Part shown: positions 35,440 through 48,800 of the stretch, one piece after another
How the letters are laid out: each line of letters begins with the position of its first letter
How positions within the stretch are numbered: the stretch's first letter is position 1
The notes under the pieces: generated by a model
Database searches by the model: none
What the model was told of the DNA's origin: nothing
The model's input: only the letters and a program-made list of their open reading frames with translations
Translations under genes and position numbers: made by a program
Assembly (NCBI GenBank): GCA_027627225.1
Contig: CM051025.1
Span: 77,416,474 to 77,480,473 of the forward strand
Direction of reading: 5' to 3'
Length of the DNA stretch: 64,000 nt
Source: Congeria kusceri
Lineage: Eukaryota > Mollusca > Bivalvia > Myida > Dreissenidae

Positions 35440-35870
35440 ACTATACACATAACTTGGCCATGGAGGAAGTAATTTTAAAATTACTTGGCACAAATGATTG
35501 CTTCAATGTGTAACGCTCGTGAATCAGGACCCTACGTCAAAGGCAAAGGTCACACATAGAGGTAAAAGGTCAAACTTGGCACTTTTCTAGATCCGTGCAT
35601 TAACTTTCCATGGATTTTAAAACTACTTGGCACAAATATTTGCCTAAATGGGACGGCATGTCAAGCGCATGAACCAGGAGTGTATGTCAAATGTCAAGAG
35701 CATACTTAAAAGTTAAATGTCGAAATAGGCTTTTTGCTTGTCGGGACTTATAACTTGGCCGTGAATGGATGGATTTTAAATCACTTTACACAAACGACAG
35801 CGTGTTGGGCCATGAATGAGGTACATAGGCGACAATAAGAGGTCAAAGCGGCGTCGGGGAGCATTTATAG
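35440..35870. repeat. ~150-bp tandem repeat, ~3 units
   Basis: ATAACTTGGCCATGGAGG near 35451, TTAACTTTCCATGGATTTTA near 35600 and ATAACTTGGCCGTGAATGGA near 35751 mark unit starts. Each is followed by TTACTTGGCACAAA-like and GGTCAAAG segments. Confidence 0.7.
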
Positions 35871-35879
35871 GTTTTACCG

Positions 35880-36613
35880 ATGTTTTTGTCTTATTCTACA
35901 TTCATTTTATAGTGGTAGTGTACATGTGTATGTCCGCGTGGAATTACTCTGTTTAAGTCTATGTAGAAATATTAGGCAATTATAAACAAATACATAAAAA
36001 ATTTGAATTAAGCAAGAAAATAAAATTTAGTACATATAAGTATGTTTAAAGTGTTTTCTTCCATCGATATATACTACTTACAAACGAATACAATTGTATG
36101 TAGTTTATTAAGTTTCAAGGTTTGGAAAACGAAGCTGCCTTAAGTACTAATGGTCTTTAAAATGCGACAAATCAAAATATTATTTATCTATTTAGTATTT
36201 TTATTCCGCAAAACTGGTTGCATTTTCTTTTACCTCATGGTATGTCATGTACACAGTGTTAACTTCAAACGAAAGCGAAGTGTTCTGTTTATTTTGGTAT
36301 AGTTTAATTATATATATTAATGATTCTGCTAATGTCTAATAAATAACATCAACACTACCCATTTTTTTGGATAAAAACAATTCAAAACTGCAGACAAATT
36401 TGGTGGATTAAAAGGTATAAAAAGGTATAGACATTTGACAGATAATTTTGGTATCGTTTGCTGGAACAAATTTCTGTCATTGAATCAGTTGAATTGGCGC
36501 TAACTTGACTATTTGTCTGAATACATTTAGGCCAACAGAAGTTGGTGCGTTAAATTTTAAGGATTTGTTTTTGATCATTTATGAACTGCAAAAGTTCTCA
36601 ATGCTTCCCAAAC
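35880..36613. other. No gene seen
   Basis: AT-rich DNA between the repeat block and the E element. Nothing is recognised. Confidence 0.4.
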
Positions 36614-37317
36614 AATAAAGAGTCACTCTGGGTACACAGGCGATTCTAAAAATAAATCGCCTCTGGTACATCATGCGACATTTTGGACTACTTTCAATCA
36701 CATGATCGTCAAAAATTGCTGCGCCCATGAGCTACAGCATTGAAATTCCGATCAACAAATGCACACGAAAATGTTGAAAATTATTGGGAATTATTATAAA
36801 TAAGGTGGTCGGAGTTAATAATTACCCAAATAACAGTACGGTAAATAATATGAGATGCCATTCAGCTAAGAAATAATGATATATTCAGCTCAATTTGAAG
36901 CCAGCTGGAGTTTGGAAATATGCTGAGTTATCTTCAGCATCATTTCTGTGGAACACTGAAACATAAGTACTAGTGTTTCATAGTTATGGTGCTTTTGACA
37001 TAATTAACTCAACACCTTGATCGTAATGTAACTTGTCCACAGGTAAAGATGTTTTAAGTTTATGCAGAATGTGTAACTGTTATTTTGCTTTCTTTTTCTT
37101 TATAAATGTAGTATACACTACCAAATTTTGCTTTTGTCAAATATACTGATTGATGAATCTGTAATATTAAAGTTGTATCCATACTTATTTATCAACTGTT
37201 CTGCACATTTGAAATGTAAAATAAACCTGCCATTTCCTGATGAAATTGTGTGTTGAAAATTAGCTCATATACCGGTATAATATGACTTAAAATTTTGGAT
37301 TCGCTTAATGATATTAG

Positions 37318-37475
37318 GCGTAAAAAAATATGTTTGTTTCAGGTAACCCGACCTACCCTAAAAAAATGCCCCGACCCTAGAACATTTTATTGGGTTTGTC
37401 AGATTGATTTTTGGTTTATTTACCAATTTCAATAATTAAATGTGTTTTTGGATAAATAAGTGTTTTGTTTTGATA
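37318..37475. mobile_element. Half of a MITE inserted in E
   Basis: Matches one end of the MITE at 39779-40103 (CGTAAAAAAATATGTTTGTT...CAGGTAAC; then TTTTGGATAAATAAGTGTTT). The other end is absent. E copies at 13290 and 17390 lack it at this place, so the insertion is specific to this copy. Confidence 0.6.
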
Positions 37476-38472
37476 GTATCCACTTAAACCAGATGAGTAC
37501 AGATTGTTACATTTAATATTTTGTGTAAATGTCACTTTCATGTTTGATTTCAGGAGAAAATTGATATTATATGGTTATAATTTGTTAAAAACATAACTTT
37601 ACAACAAATAAGGTGATTTACTTTATCACCATTAAATTCATAACACTATATAGATGCATACTGTTTCCTTCAAAGTTCATCATTGCAGATACATAACTAA
37701 ATACAGTATAATTGGTAATCTTGTTAATAAAAGCATATTTCATGTGTTTCTACTGGCTAGATATAACTGAGTACTATCATAGAAAATGTCCTGTCTGGGT
37801 TGTTTACTTGCTTGTAGAAATAACGCTATGTTACTGATTTCATTAATTCCAAAATGTAGTTGCTGGATGTGTCCATACATTTCAAAATTGCCATATTGTC
37901 ACAGTTCTGGCACATACTAATATCTTTATTTCTTTCATATCACTTCTCAAGTTTGTAAGTGATTATGTGTTTTGAAAATATTCTAATTTCCCTCTATCGC
38001 ATTTGTTATTATGACGGTTACATTAACATTATAATTATATTAATATATAGAAATAAATATTTTTAATATTATTATATACATTTTATATGGGAAATATACC
38101 AAAGCATTATTCAAAGCTATATAAATGTATAACCAGTTATAAAATATATGTGCTTCAAATACATTAAGGTATTGCATGTTCAGGACACAGAAGCTGAAAA
38201 CAGCTTAAAATTGTCACAGCACATGATGGTAAAATCAACCTGTGTTCATTTCATTTCAATTAACAAATTGTCATAGTATCATAGTCATATTTACATAAAG
38301 CTGGCAGTCTTTCATTATATCATTGGATAATATTGTGTTGGTCTGCCAGATTATTTACCCTCTAGTCGAGTTTCTAACTGAAAGTCCTCATTGAGCTCTT
38401 GTAGGGATACTAGTCACAGCCAGGTTTGATATTCTTCGGGAATTGATCATATTAATCACAGACTTGCAAAAT

Positions 38473-39033
38473 TTAGTTCACCTGTAAAAAAGAGACATGT
38501 GACTAAATTTTAAGGAAAATTTTGTAATTAAGCATGCGATGTAAAGGTATACATAAACAAAAAGTAAAGACTATTTAGACTTTAATTAGTTGTACCAGTT
38601 AACAAGAATTATGCCAACTATTCATAGCTTAAGTAATAATATGAATGCTGCAAAAACACTATAATCAGAATAACTAATGGTAAATTACTGATAAGAAACC
38701 ATGGACATTAGATAAATGTTAATGAATAAAATGAAACAAATGATATAATAATAATAATAATAATAAGAAGAAGAAATTAAGAAGAAGAATAACAGAAATA
38801 CTATTGAATTGCATATATTTAATTATTGTATACACATGAACGAACTGGATATACTGAAGAATATCATAATACTTTATGATAATAACATTAACAACATAAA
38901 ATTTATAAAATAAATACATTACATTACAAAAAAATAATAAATCTGTTATTAAAACATGTAATTTTACCTGACAAATAAGGCCCGTTTCAAAGCCAGTAGT
39001 TAAACGCAATGGCAGCGGGTATTGTGTAGACAT
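38473..39033 (-). CDS. E-element two-exon micro-gene, copy 3
   Basis: Exon 1 (39033-38968, 22 codons) reads MSTQYPLPLRLTTGF, then ETGLICQ, to CAG/GTAAAA. The acceptor TTTTTTACAG ends at 38482, and exon 2 begins GTG AAC TAA, a 24-residue product. Relative to copy 2 the start is two codons later because of a small insertion, and three to five residues differ. The donor, acceptor and stop are conserved. No known family. Confidence 0.4.
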
Positions 39034-39442
39034 GTTTATTATCATTATCTTTATTTGATTCTTCCTCAAAACCTCGTTTTTATCAGTGTAATTTAACTTA
39101 ACATCCGTTTCACTATTAAGTCTAGTTTCGCTTTCAGTTTGGATAGTTTGTAAACACTAGAATCAGTTTCGATACCGGATTATAATTTCTTGAACTTATA
39201 TTTGCATAGTTAGCCTTTTGGATAATAGGTCAAGATGCCTGTAAAATATACATCTACCTTTCCTCATTTATTATCGTTTCGACATAAAATGTAGTGCTAC
39301 TTCAACGCGCGTCGTGTATAGCCCTATAACACAGGCGGATCACCGTTGGGTGTATCAAGCCAAGATGGCTCCATGATAGACACGATATCTATCTTACGGA
39401 ACATTCCGGAGATAGTCGATGTATCACGATTGAATAAAGAGT

Positions 39443-39687
39443 ATGCTGTAAAATACAAAAATGCAAAAAGTCAATTTTGACAAAAAATGGCAGTTGGTAT
39501 CTTCTTGTTTTCATCCCTCGATATGATACACGTGATATGTTTAGAATTTCATATGTATTTGATGTAATTATAGTTATTTGATAGAAATGCGTTTTACTCA
39601 GACATGGGCATTAATTAAATAAAAAAATCATATAATACACAATAAGATATTTGATAAAAACACATTAGCAAAAAAGCCGGAAAAAAA
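39443..39687. other. No gene seen
   Basis: Short AT-rich stretch between the E element and the tRNA-like repeat. Confidence 0.4.
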
Positions 39688-39774
39688 ATATAGCGGGTAT
39701 CGAACTTACGACTTAGGAGCCATACGGAGGAATGACAGTAGACAGGGGTTTAACCAACTGCGCTATCATGCTTG
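39688..39774 (-). mobile_element. tRNA-like SINE head
   Basis: On the minus strand: TAGCGCAGTTGGTTAAACC (A box) and AGTTCGATACCCGCTATA (B box) about 40 bases apart, with an enlarged anticodon/variable region. It lacks a paired acceptor stem by eye, so a SINE fragment is likelier than a working tRNA gene. Confidence 0.55.
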
Positions 39775-39778
39775 GTAA

Positions 39779-40103
39779 GGCGTAAAAAATATGTTTGTTT
39801 CAGGTTACATGCCCCCAAAAATTAGGGTAGGTAGGTATGGATTTTTTATTTTTTTATTTGGTAAATGGCCAACTTTAGGATTCGTAAACTAAATGAATAT
39901 TCAAAACATATCGGTAATACCCTTAAACATTGTTTTGAAGTGGAAGCTATTAAAACAAAACACTTATTTATCCAAAAAGCATTTAATTATTGGAAAAAGG
40001 TATATAAAACAGAAAAATATCTGACAAACTCAATAAAATGTTTAAGGGTAGGGGCATTGTTAGGGTAGGTCGGGTAACCTGAAACAAACATATTTTTTAC
40101 GTC
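39779..40103. mobile_element. MITE, 325 bp, 30-bp TIRs
   Basis: The first 30 bases (CGTAAAAAATATGTTTGTTT...CAGGTTAC) recur inverted at 40074-40103 with one mismatch. Inside the TIRs, TTAGGGTAGGT also repeats inverted. No transposase. A 67-codon frame in it is incidental. Confidence 0.75.
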
Positions 40104-42008
40104 TAACAAGTCGTTTGTAAACTATGGTTCTCAAAAAATGCTCACAATTCTGACGTCAACATGAAAACAGGAAAAGGGCGAAACAAAAAACAACCCATAT
40201 TATAAATTGATTTTTATCTCAGAATGCGTACACTCTTTTCCCACTATATGTACCCTGTTTTAACCGTTATTGTATGCCAGTATTTAAATCTAAATGTCAG
40301 ATTTTTTAAAGACATTGCCCCCTTGAGGCCCGTTTCGATGACATAGTCCCTTTAAATATTTCGGGTAAATGCGGTGGACTCGTCCATGTCCTAAATGCTG
40401 TTATACATGTAATGCAGTACTCGGAGTTTTTAGCGGTAAGGTGAATAATAATTTCGAGGTTTCTGAGCGGTGCTTGATTGGTACTTCACTTTTAATCATA
40501 CGTGTAAACATTTACTGGTTTCATTTGAAATTCTCTGTTGCTTAGATTTTTTTGACATCCATTAACAGAGCATATTTTTTGTCGTATGTAACTACATGTG
40601 TATATTTAACGTTAAAAGTAGTGTAAATTTGCACCCAGGTACACGTTTACGACAAAAAGCCAGATATAAAGTTAAACGTTACATAAATGACGATTAGTAA
40701 CTATATTGTACATTATATTCAACAACTAGGCATGTATGTACAGCAAAATTTAATGTTGTTTTCAGACTTAATTTTGTTATGTGAACAAGAACATACTCAA
40801 AAGATCATTGTTTGCGGTAAGTTTGGTACAAAAATAAACAATCTCCTGTTGCATAAGTGTTCAGAAATGAGTTTATTCAATTTATGTCTTGTTCTGCCAT
40901 ACATACTTCTATAAAACAGACGTGCGCGTGTATTTCATATCGCAGGTGTAACCTGCCTCACATGGCAATCCCAGAGGGTGGGTACGATTTGATCTTATAG
41001 CCGTTCGCACATGAGGAATTATTAAACCCACGTTATCACTACAACAGGTGAACGCACGCATCTGATTTTTACATAAATGTTTCATGAAGGCATTGCAAGT
41101 AAGCGACACATTTACAGCACATTATATTAAGAATCCACATAACAGTGGCCATTTGCAGAATTATATTGGTAGGGAATGCAACGAACACTTTACAGATTCT
41201 GAACTCCAGATGGGCATAAAATGTTCTTTTTTGTAGTTATGCTTACACTGTAAAAACATGCGTAAAACCATCACTATTTGTATAAAACACGATCAAATAC
41301 TATCACAAACTGTAAATTTCAGTGAATATAGAAGTTAAATTAACTCGCACTTTCTTTTAACCCGGTATTCCCGATTTAAAAATACCACGGCTCTCTTCAA
41401 TGCACGCACCTGTTTCAAGTGTGCGCATGAGCGACTCTAGAAACCTAAACTGTCACGTGATTATCCTAAATGTAAACGGTGATATTTTTAAATTATCAAT
41501 GGGTTATAACGTCTGCAGACGCTATAGATTTTTAAAAAGATAAACAGGACGAAAACTATATAAAATCATAGTTTTTCAGTTAAATAAAAACATACGTGTT
41601 TAATTGTTGAATGTGTTCTATACGATTATATAAGAAAAGCGTGTATTTGTGATAATTTTCTTTCTTATTTACGATTGGATCATCTGGAGTTGATTTACTT
41701 TAATGTCATAAAGTGTTGGAAATGAATTAAGAACATTAATATTCTGTAAATATTGTCACAAAATTAACATAGGGCTTGCATATAATACAACACTATCCCG
41801 TTGACTAAAGCACTATCAGCATATAATTATCGCTGCCGACAAAAGCATCATTTTGTATGAATTCAGACCAGTCATGTTGATAATCGTTTTGACAAACATT
41901 AACGCATTCGCAAACACTGAAATTCAACACAATGATTCAAGAAATAATTGTTTCATCAAATGAAGATTATGCTATGATTATAATCTCTCTCTGACATAGT
42001 GTAATGTC
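40104..42008. other. Intergenic, no gene seen
   Basis: 3' side of the receptor gene. 40915-40980 resembles 22660-22740 (GTATTTCATATCGCAGGTGT). No coding frame above 75 codons with recognisable content. Confidence 0.4.
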
Positions 42009-42874
42009 TTAGTACTGTGTAGCGGGGGCAATGACCAGAATACCAATGGTGGACGAGAAGGTAGCAATAAGGAAAATAAAGAACAAGATGCGGTCCACAC
42101 ATTGCGCCACCCGCCGCCATTCCTGGATCACCTCATAATCTCGGTCTTCCTTCTCGTGTTTTTCTAGGATTCTCTTCAGGGAGGTCAGTATCTCTTCATT
42201 CGTCTTCGACAGCGTGGATTTCGTGCAGCGTTTGGGTTTGTGGTTGTTGTCCTGCCTTCCTGTGACGGCCAATCGGTTGTTTGTCTTCGATGAGATGTTA
42301 TCTGAAACTGCTTTTGGGTAAATGTTTATGCCCGCTACGGAACTAAATTCACTCGTTCGTGGGTCAAACTGATAGTAATATTGCGTTTGCTGAGGATATT
42401 CCGAAATTGTAACTTGATTCAAGTCTGACACCTCCACTCTGTTGTTTCCCACGTGGTTGCATTGCAGTGTATCTGAAGTAGCTGCCGCGCGTTCCGTATG
42501 TAACAAACTGCTGTTTTGGTGTGTTTCAAGATTTGGTGCCAAATGCGAAGCATAATTTGTACAATCAGTTTCTGTGTGATTCACTGATTCCGCATTTTCT
42601 AGTCTAGTCTCATTTTCAAGAGCTTGCTGAATGTTGTCAAGTGTTATCTTCAGCGACACGTTTTTGATGAACCGTTCTTCGTTGTCATAGTAACGACCCG
42701 GATCGTGTTTTATCTCCTGCAGGCAAAGGTAACGGGACATTCTGTTGACCAAGACTTCCTTCAGCCACCTTGGTACAGCCCTCTTGTTCGGGCCTCTGTG
42801 GTGAAGGTTAAGGACAAACACGGTCATGATGACCGACATGGAGGTCAAGGCCATCACTATGGTGAGGTAGATAC
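42009..42874 (-). CDS. nAChR last exon: TM3, cytoplasmic loop, TM4
   Basis: 866 bp: IYLTIVMALTSMSVIMTVFV (TM3), HHRGPNKRAVPRWLKEVLVN, a long variable loop, then EWRRVAQCVDRILFFIFLIA (start of TM4) and IAPATQY before TAA. Confidence 0.95.
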
Positions 42875-45800
42875 CTGCAAATCAAAATCACATAAGCATC
42901 AATAATTTGACATAGTTAAGGGCAGTGGTTATACAAAGCCCATAAAACAGTTGGACAAAAAGTACAGAACAAGTTTCAATCGGTAGTGCAGTGTACCTTT
43001 ATTTGATGGACACTTTTTTTGGCGTCCATGTCAACTTCTTTGTACTTATAATCGCAAAGATTTAAAATAAAAACAAAAATACGTGCACGTTTTTTTTTTT
43101 TTATTAGAGATAATGTAAGTAATGCCAATCCTTTGTAACCGATTATTGGTCAATTGCAAGAATCAAATGAAGCCGAGCCGAACGTACTTATCAGCGGTAC
43201 GAATTCCGATGTCTCCGGGAGGTTTTCAGCCACTGCTAGCATGAACACCGAGAATGCCAACAGCACCGTTATACCTGTGAACAAACAAAGGGTTACATTA
43301 TTTTATTGTATAAATATCAACTAGCAGCAGCGTCAACATTATTAATTAAAGAAGCAAGAGTATTTCGATCCTTGATTTAAAATAAACGTATTTGATTTAA
43401 GCTTTTGCGTTTGGTAAATACAGTATATTGTATTGTTCAAACAAATACGTTTATGTATAATATATAGTCTGTTTGAAATACATGACGGTTTACGTCTTCT
43501 GCTAGCGGTACATTATTTACAACATATGAAATAATAGAATAAACATTAAGCATTGTATTTATAAATGACATGTGTATATAAGGACACATGTTAATAACTA
43601 TGCGATTTCAATACTCAAATATTTGCTTATTTATATATTTTGACACATACGAAAATCGATGATTGGACCAGAATGAACAACTTACCAAGAGCAATCTTCT
43701 CCCCGGAGTCCGGCGGCAGACAGAATACGAGCAAAGTAAGGGCAGACATCATAATGCACGGGAAGATCACGTTATACATGTAGTAGAGCGTGCGCCGCCG
43801 GATGCGGATATAGAATTTCACGTCAGGGAATGGCTCTGGGCAGCACGCGTACGTCACGACGTTACGTTCTATACGTATATTTAGCAGCTCCCATTCGCCG
43901 TTGTTCACGTAGTTGCTTAGATCAACCTTTTCGGTCCGGTTTGTGATATCAACCTGAAGACAAATGTTGATTCGAATAAAACTGAAAACCTGGCATTAAC
44001 GTATTTTTTTAAAATAAAAAGTGTTCCGCAGTGTAAATACAATTGATTTTAGTGGTGTTCGTTTGGTCACAAATACAGTGAATTAAGCATGTTTAGTTTC
44101 ATGTTGTTTTATGTTAAACGAACAACGTAAGATCTGTTCTCGCAAAACTGTCTTTGAGACATAATATCAGAATCGGTTATGAACTGAGATTTATTTGTGA
44201 TGTGATTATCAAATAAATACATTTATGTATTAATTTAATTATACTGAAACGTTTTGTTTATTTAAACTTAATGTTATGTTGACCTGAAATCCATCGTAAG
44301 TCCACGACCCAAATTTCATGTAGCACTCTTGCTCATCGAACGGAAAGTAGGTCACATCCACTTTACAAGAGCTCTGCAGTTTGGTCGGTATAGGCCAGAA
44401 AATATTGCCGTCGTACTTGACCATGGCATTTGCTGGCATGAGTCCATCTGTGTACTCGGCTGCGCTATAAGGGAGATACGTGATTAAATGTCAGAAAATA
44501 TTGCCGTCGTACTTGACCATGGAATTTGCTGGCATGAGGCCATCTGTGTACTCGGCTGCTCTATAAGGGAGGTAAGTGATTAAATGTCAGAAAATATTGC
44601 CGTCGTACTTGACCACAGCATTTGCTGGCATGAGGCCATCTGTGTACTCGGCTGCGCTATAAGGGAGGTAAGTGATTAAATGTCAGAAAATATTGCCATC
44701 GTACTTGACCACAGCATTTGCTGGCATGAGGCCATCTGTGTACTCGGCTGCTCTATAAGGGAGGTAAGTGATTAAATGTCAGAAAATATTGCCGTCGTAC
44801 TTGACCACAGCATTTGCTGGCATGAGTCCATCTGTGTACTCGGCTGCGCGATAAGGGAGGTAAGTGATTAAATGTCAGAAAATATTGCCGTCGTACTTGA
44901 CCACAGCATTAGCTGGCATGAGGCCATCTGTGTACTCGGCTGCGCGATAAGGGAGGTAAGTGATTAAATGTCAGAAAATATTGCCGTCGTACTTGACCAC
45001 AGCATTTGCTGGCATGAGGCCATCTGTGTACTCGGCTGCGCTATAAGAGAGGTAAGTGATTAAATGTCAGAAAATATTGCCGTCGTACTTGACCACAGCA
45101 TTTGCTGGCATGAGTCCATCTGTGTACTCGGCTGCGCTATAAGAGAGGTAAGTGATTAAATGTCAGAAAATATTGCCGTCGTACTTGACCACAGCATTTG
45201 CTGGCATGAGGCCATCTGTGTACTCGGCTGCGCTATAAGGGAGGTAAGTGATTAAATGTCAGAAAATACTGCCGTCGTACTTGACCACAGCATTTGCTGG
45301 CATGAGGCCATCTGTGTACTCGGCTGCGCTATAAGAGAGGTAAGTGATTAAATGTCAGAAAATATTGCCGTCGTACTTGACCACAGCATTTGCTGGCATG
45401 AGGCCATCTGTGTACTCGGCTGCGCTATAAGAGAGGTAAGTGATTAAATGTCAGAAAATATTGCCGTCGTACTTGACCACAGAATTTGATGGCATGAGGC
45501 CATCTGTGTACTCGGCTGCGCTATAAGGGAGGTAAGTGATTAAATGTCAGAAAATATTGCCATCGTACTTGACCACAGCATGTGCTGGCATGAGTCCATC
45601 TGTGTACTCGGCTGCGCTATAAGAGAGGTAAGTGATTAAATGTCAGAAAATATTGCCGTCGTACTTGACCACAGCATTTGCTGGCATGAGTCCATCTGTG
45701 TACTCGGCTGCGCTATAAGAGAGGTAAGTGATTAAATGTCAGAAAATATTGCCGTCTTACTTGACCACAGCATTTGCTGGCATAAGGCCATCTGTGTACT

Positions 45801-48800
45801 CGGCTGCGCTATAAGGGAGGTAAGTGATTAAATGTCAGAAAATATTGCCGTCGTACTTGACCACAGCATTTGCTGGCATAAGGCCATCTGTGTACTCGGC
45901 TGCGCTATAAGGGAGGTAAGTGGTACAATATAAGAAAATATAGACATATGTGTCATGGTCATGATCTCCTTTTCACTGAATGACAAAATGTACACGGTTA
46001 CAGACCTTAACATAGTGACATGTATACTTTTGAAATACCGTTTTGCTTGAACTAGCTGGCTTTTCTCTTGGAGTGTTTAATGCTGATTTTAAATTAATAT
46101 AGATGTTGCAGTGAAAACATCGTGTCGGAACAGTCAGTTACAACTAAGACTATGATCTGCACATCGTTCGACTTATTTTGCATAAGAATACTTAACAATT
46201 AGGTAAGATTTTGAAATAATTTGGAGCTTTATACTGTTGCAATCAAGTAATGGGTCTATACACATTATATTTTATGTGTGTAAGAATAGTTGGTAACGTA
46301 TTGTGGTACGTTACGCTCTTTGTTTGTATTTATAACGGTTAAATATGTCTTACTTATTATAGAGGACGATGTCTGGCAGCCAGAGCTTGTTACAAGGGAT
46401 GCGTATGGTGGTGATGTTGGCGAACTGATCCGGGTCCCAGCGCATAAACTCGTCCACCCACTCCTGCAAGCACACATGTGCAAGTGTAGTCCGGGACTCT
46501 AACCCGGGTCCTCTCGCTTAAAGGCACGTGCTTTCCCGACTTAGCAAACCAGGCCGTCACACAGCCTCACTCCTTAATTGAACATGTTCATGTCGTGACA
46601 TGCATATATCCAATCCGACACAGCAAGATAAATCATTAAATAACTGAATATACACTTACGGGTCCTGATTATCTAGCAGATGTCCACGAATGTCCGTATG
46701 TTTATTCGGAATGCATATAATTAACGATTCAATGTCAACATTACATTCAGATACGACATGAAATTGGCTGGAACCATGGGCTGGTATTCACAGATAAAAA
46801 TTTCAATGTAAAATCCAATGATAACTGTTTACAAAAGGTAAACATATTATTGCACATCTAATCAATATTTAATATTTTAAAACCATTCATTGTAAATAAA
46901 ATAAACAGCCAGATACTTAAGGAATGTTATGAATTTAAGAGATGTACTTAAGTTTCCCCTAAGGAGCTTTGTGAATTCTGGCGCAATGTAACGTTGATCA
47001 ATCAATTGTTTAGTTGTGAGATGATCTGAAGAATGAAGAATTAAGGTTATGATTAATTTATACTTCTTATAGTGTTATGGGCCACCATGGCAACTATACT
47101 AACCTGATTAATTTATACTTCTTAAAGCGTTATGGGCCACCACGGCAACGATACTAACCTGATTAATTTATACTTCTTAAAGTGTTATGAGCCACCATGG
47201 CAACGATACTAACCTGATTAATTTATACTTCTTATAGTGTTATGGGCCACCACGGCAACTATACTAACCTGGTTAATTCACACTTCTTAGAGTGTTATGA
47301 GCCACCATGGCAACTATACTAACCTGATTAATTTAGACTTCTTATAGTGTTATGGGCCACCACGGCAACTATACTAACCTGGTTAATTCACACTTCTTAA
47401 AGTGTTATGAGCCACCATGGCAACTATACTAACCTGATTAATTTATACTTCTTATAGTGTTATGGGCCACCATGGCAACTATACTAACCTGGTAAAGTCA
47501 TACGTTTTATACTGTTATGGGCCACAACGGCAACTATACTAACCTGGTCAAGTCCTACGTTTTATAGTGTTATGGACCACCACGGCAACTATACTAACCT
47601 GGTCAAGTCCTACGTTTTATAGTGTTATGGGCCACAACGGCAACTATACTAACCTGGTCAAGTCCTACGTTTTATAGTGTTATGGGCCACCACGGCAACT
47701 ATACTAACCTGGTCAAGTCCTACGTTTTATAGTGTTATGGACCACCACGGCAACTATACTTACCTGGTCAAGTCCTACGTTTTATAGTGTTATGGGCCAC
47801 AACGGCAACTATACTAACCTGGTCAAGTCCGACGTTTTATAGTGTTATGGACCACCACGGCAACTATACTAACCTGGTCAAGTCCTACGTTTTATAGTGT
47901 TATGGGCCACAACGGCAACTATACTAACCTGGTCAAGTCCTACGTTTTATAGTGTTATGGACCACCACGGCAACTATACTAACCTGGTTAATTCATACTT
48001 CTTATAGTGTTATGAGCCACCATGGCATCTATACTAACCTGATCAAGTCACACTTTTTATAGTGTTATGAGCCACCATGGCAACTATACTAACCTGGTTA
48101 ATTCATACTTCTTATAGTGTTATGAGCCACCATGGCATCTATACTAACCTGATCAAGTCATACTTCTTATAGTGTTATGAGCCACCATGGCAACTATATT
48201 AACCTGGTTAATTCATACTTCTTATAGTGTTATGGGCCACCACGGCAACTATACTAACCTGGTCAAGTCATACTTCTTGTAGTGTTATGGGCCACCTTGG
48301 CAACTATACTAACCTGGTTCATTCATACTTCTTATAGTGTTATGGGCCACCATGGCAACTATACTAACCTGGTCAAGTCATACTTCTTATAGTGTTATGG
48401 GCCACCATGGCAACTATACTAACCTGGTCAAGTCATGCTTCTTATAGTGTTATGGGCCACCATGGCAACTATACTAACCTGGTCAAGTCATACTTCTTAT
48501 AGTGTTATGAGCCACCACGGCAACTATACTAACCTGGTCAAGTCATACTTCTTACAGTGTTATGGGCCACTATGGCAACTATACTAATCTGGTCAAGTCA
48601 TACTTCTTATAGTGTTATGAGCCACCATGGCAACTATACTGATCTAGTCCAGTCATAATTTATTTAGTGTTATGGGCCACCATGGCAACTATACTAACCT
48701 GGTCAAGTCATACTTTCTAACAGTGTTATGAGCCACCACGGCAACTATACTAACCTGGTCAAACCATACGTTTTATTGTGTTATGGGTCACCATTACAGC

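Larger units (their letters stand above)
36624..39432 (-). mobile_element. Complete 'E' element, 2.8 kb, 10-bp target duplication
   Basis: AATAAAGAGT occurs at 36614-36623 and again at 39433-39442, directly outside CACTCTGGGTACACAG (left) and the complement of CAATCGTGATACATCG (right). The two tips are only about 60% alike as inverted repeats. With the 9-bp case at 11822-21661 this points to a Mutator-type DNA element. It encodes no transposase here. Read on the minus strand it has a left end without stops or repeats, the micro-gene, a long AT-rich 3' region, and the other end. A MITE half is inserted at 37318-37475. Confidence 0.75.

Noticed and set aside
12565..37315. LTR retrotransposon with direct repeats at 12565 and 36624
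   Set aside because: The repeats are ends of two separate E elements, each with its own target duplication; no gag, pol or primer-binding site between them.
39688..39774. Functional tRNA gene
   Set aside because: A and B boxes are good, but acceptor-stem pairing and anticodon-arm size are not tRNA-like.
44491..45921. Mutually exclusive alternative exons in the 96-bp units
   Set aside because: Each copy carries only the first third of the exon and meets a TGA at the unit joint; no donor of good quality follows within the unit.
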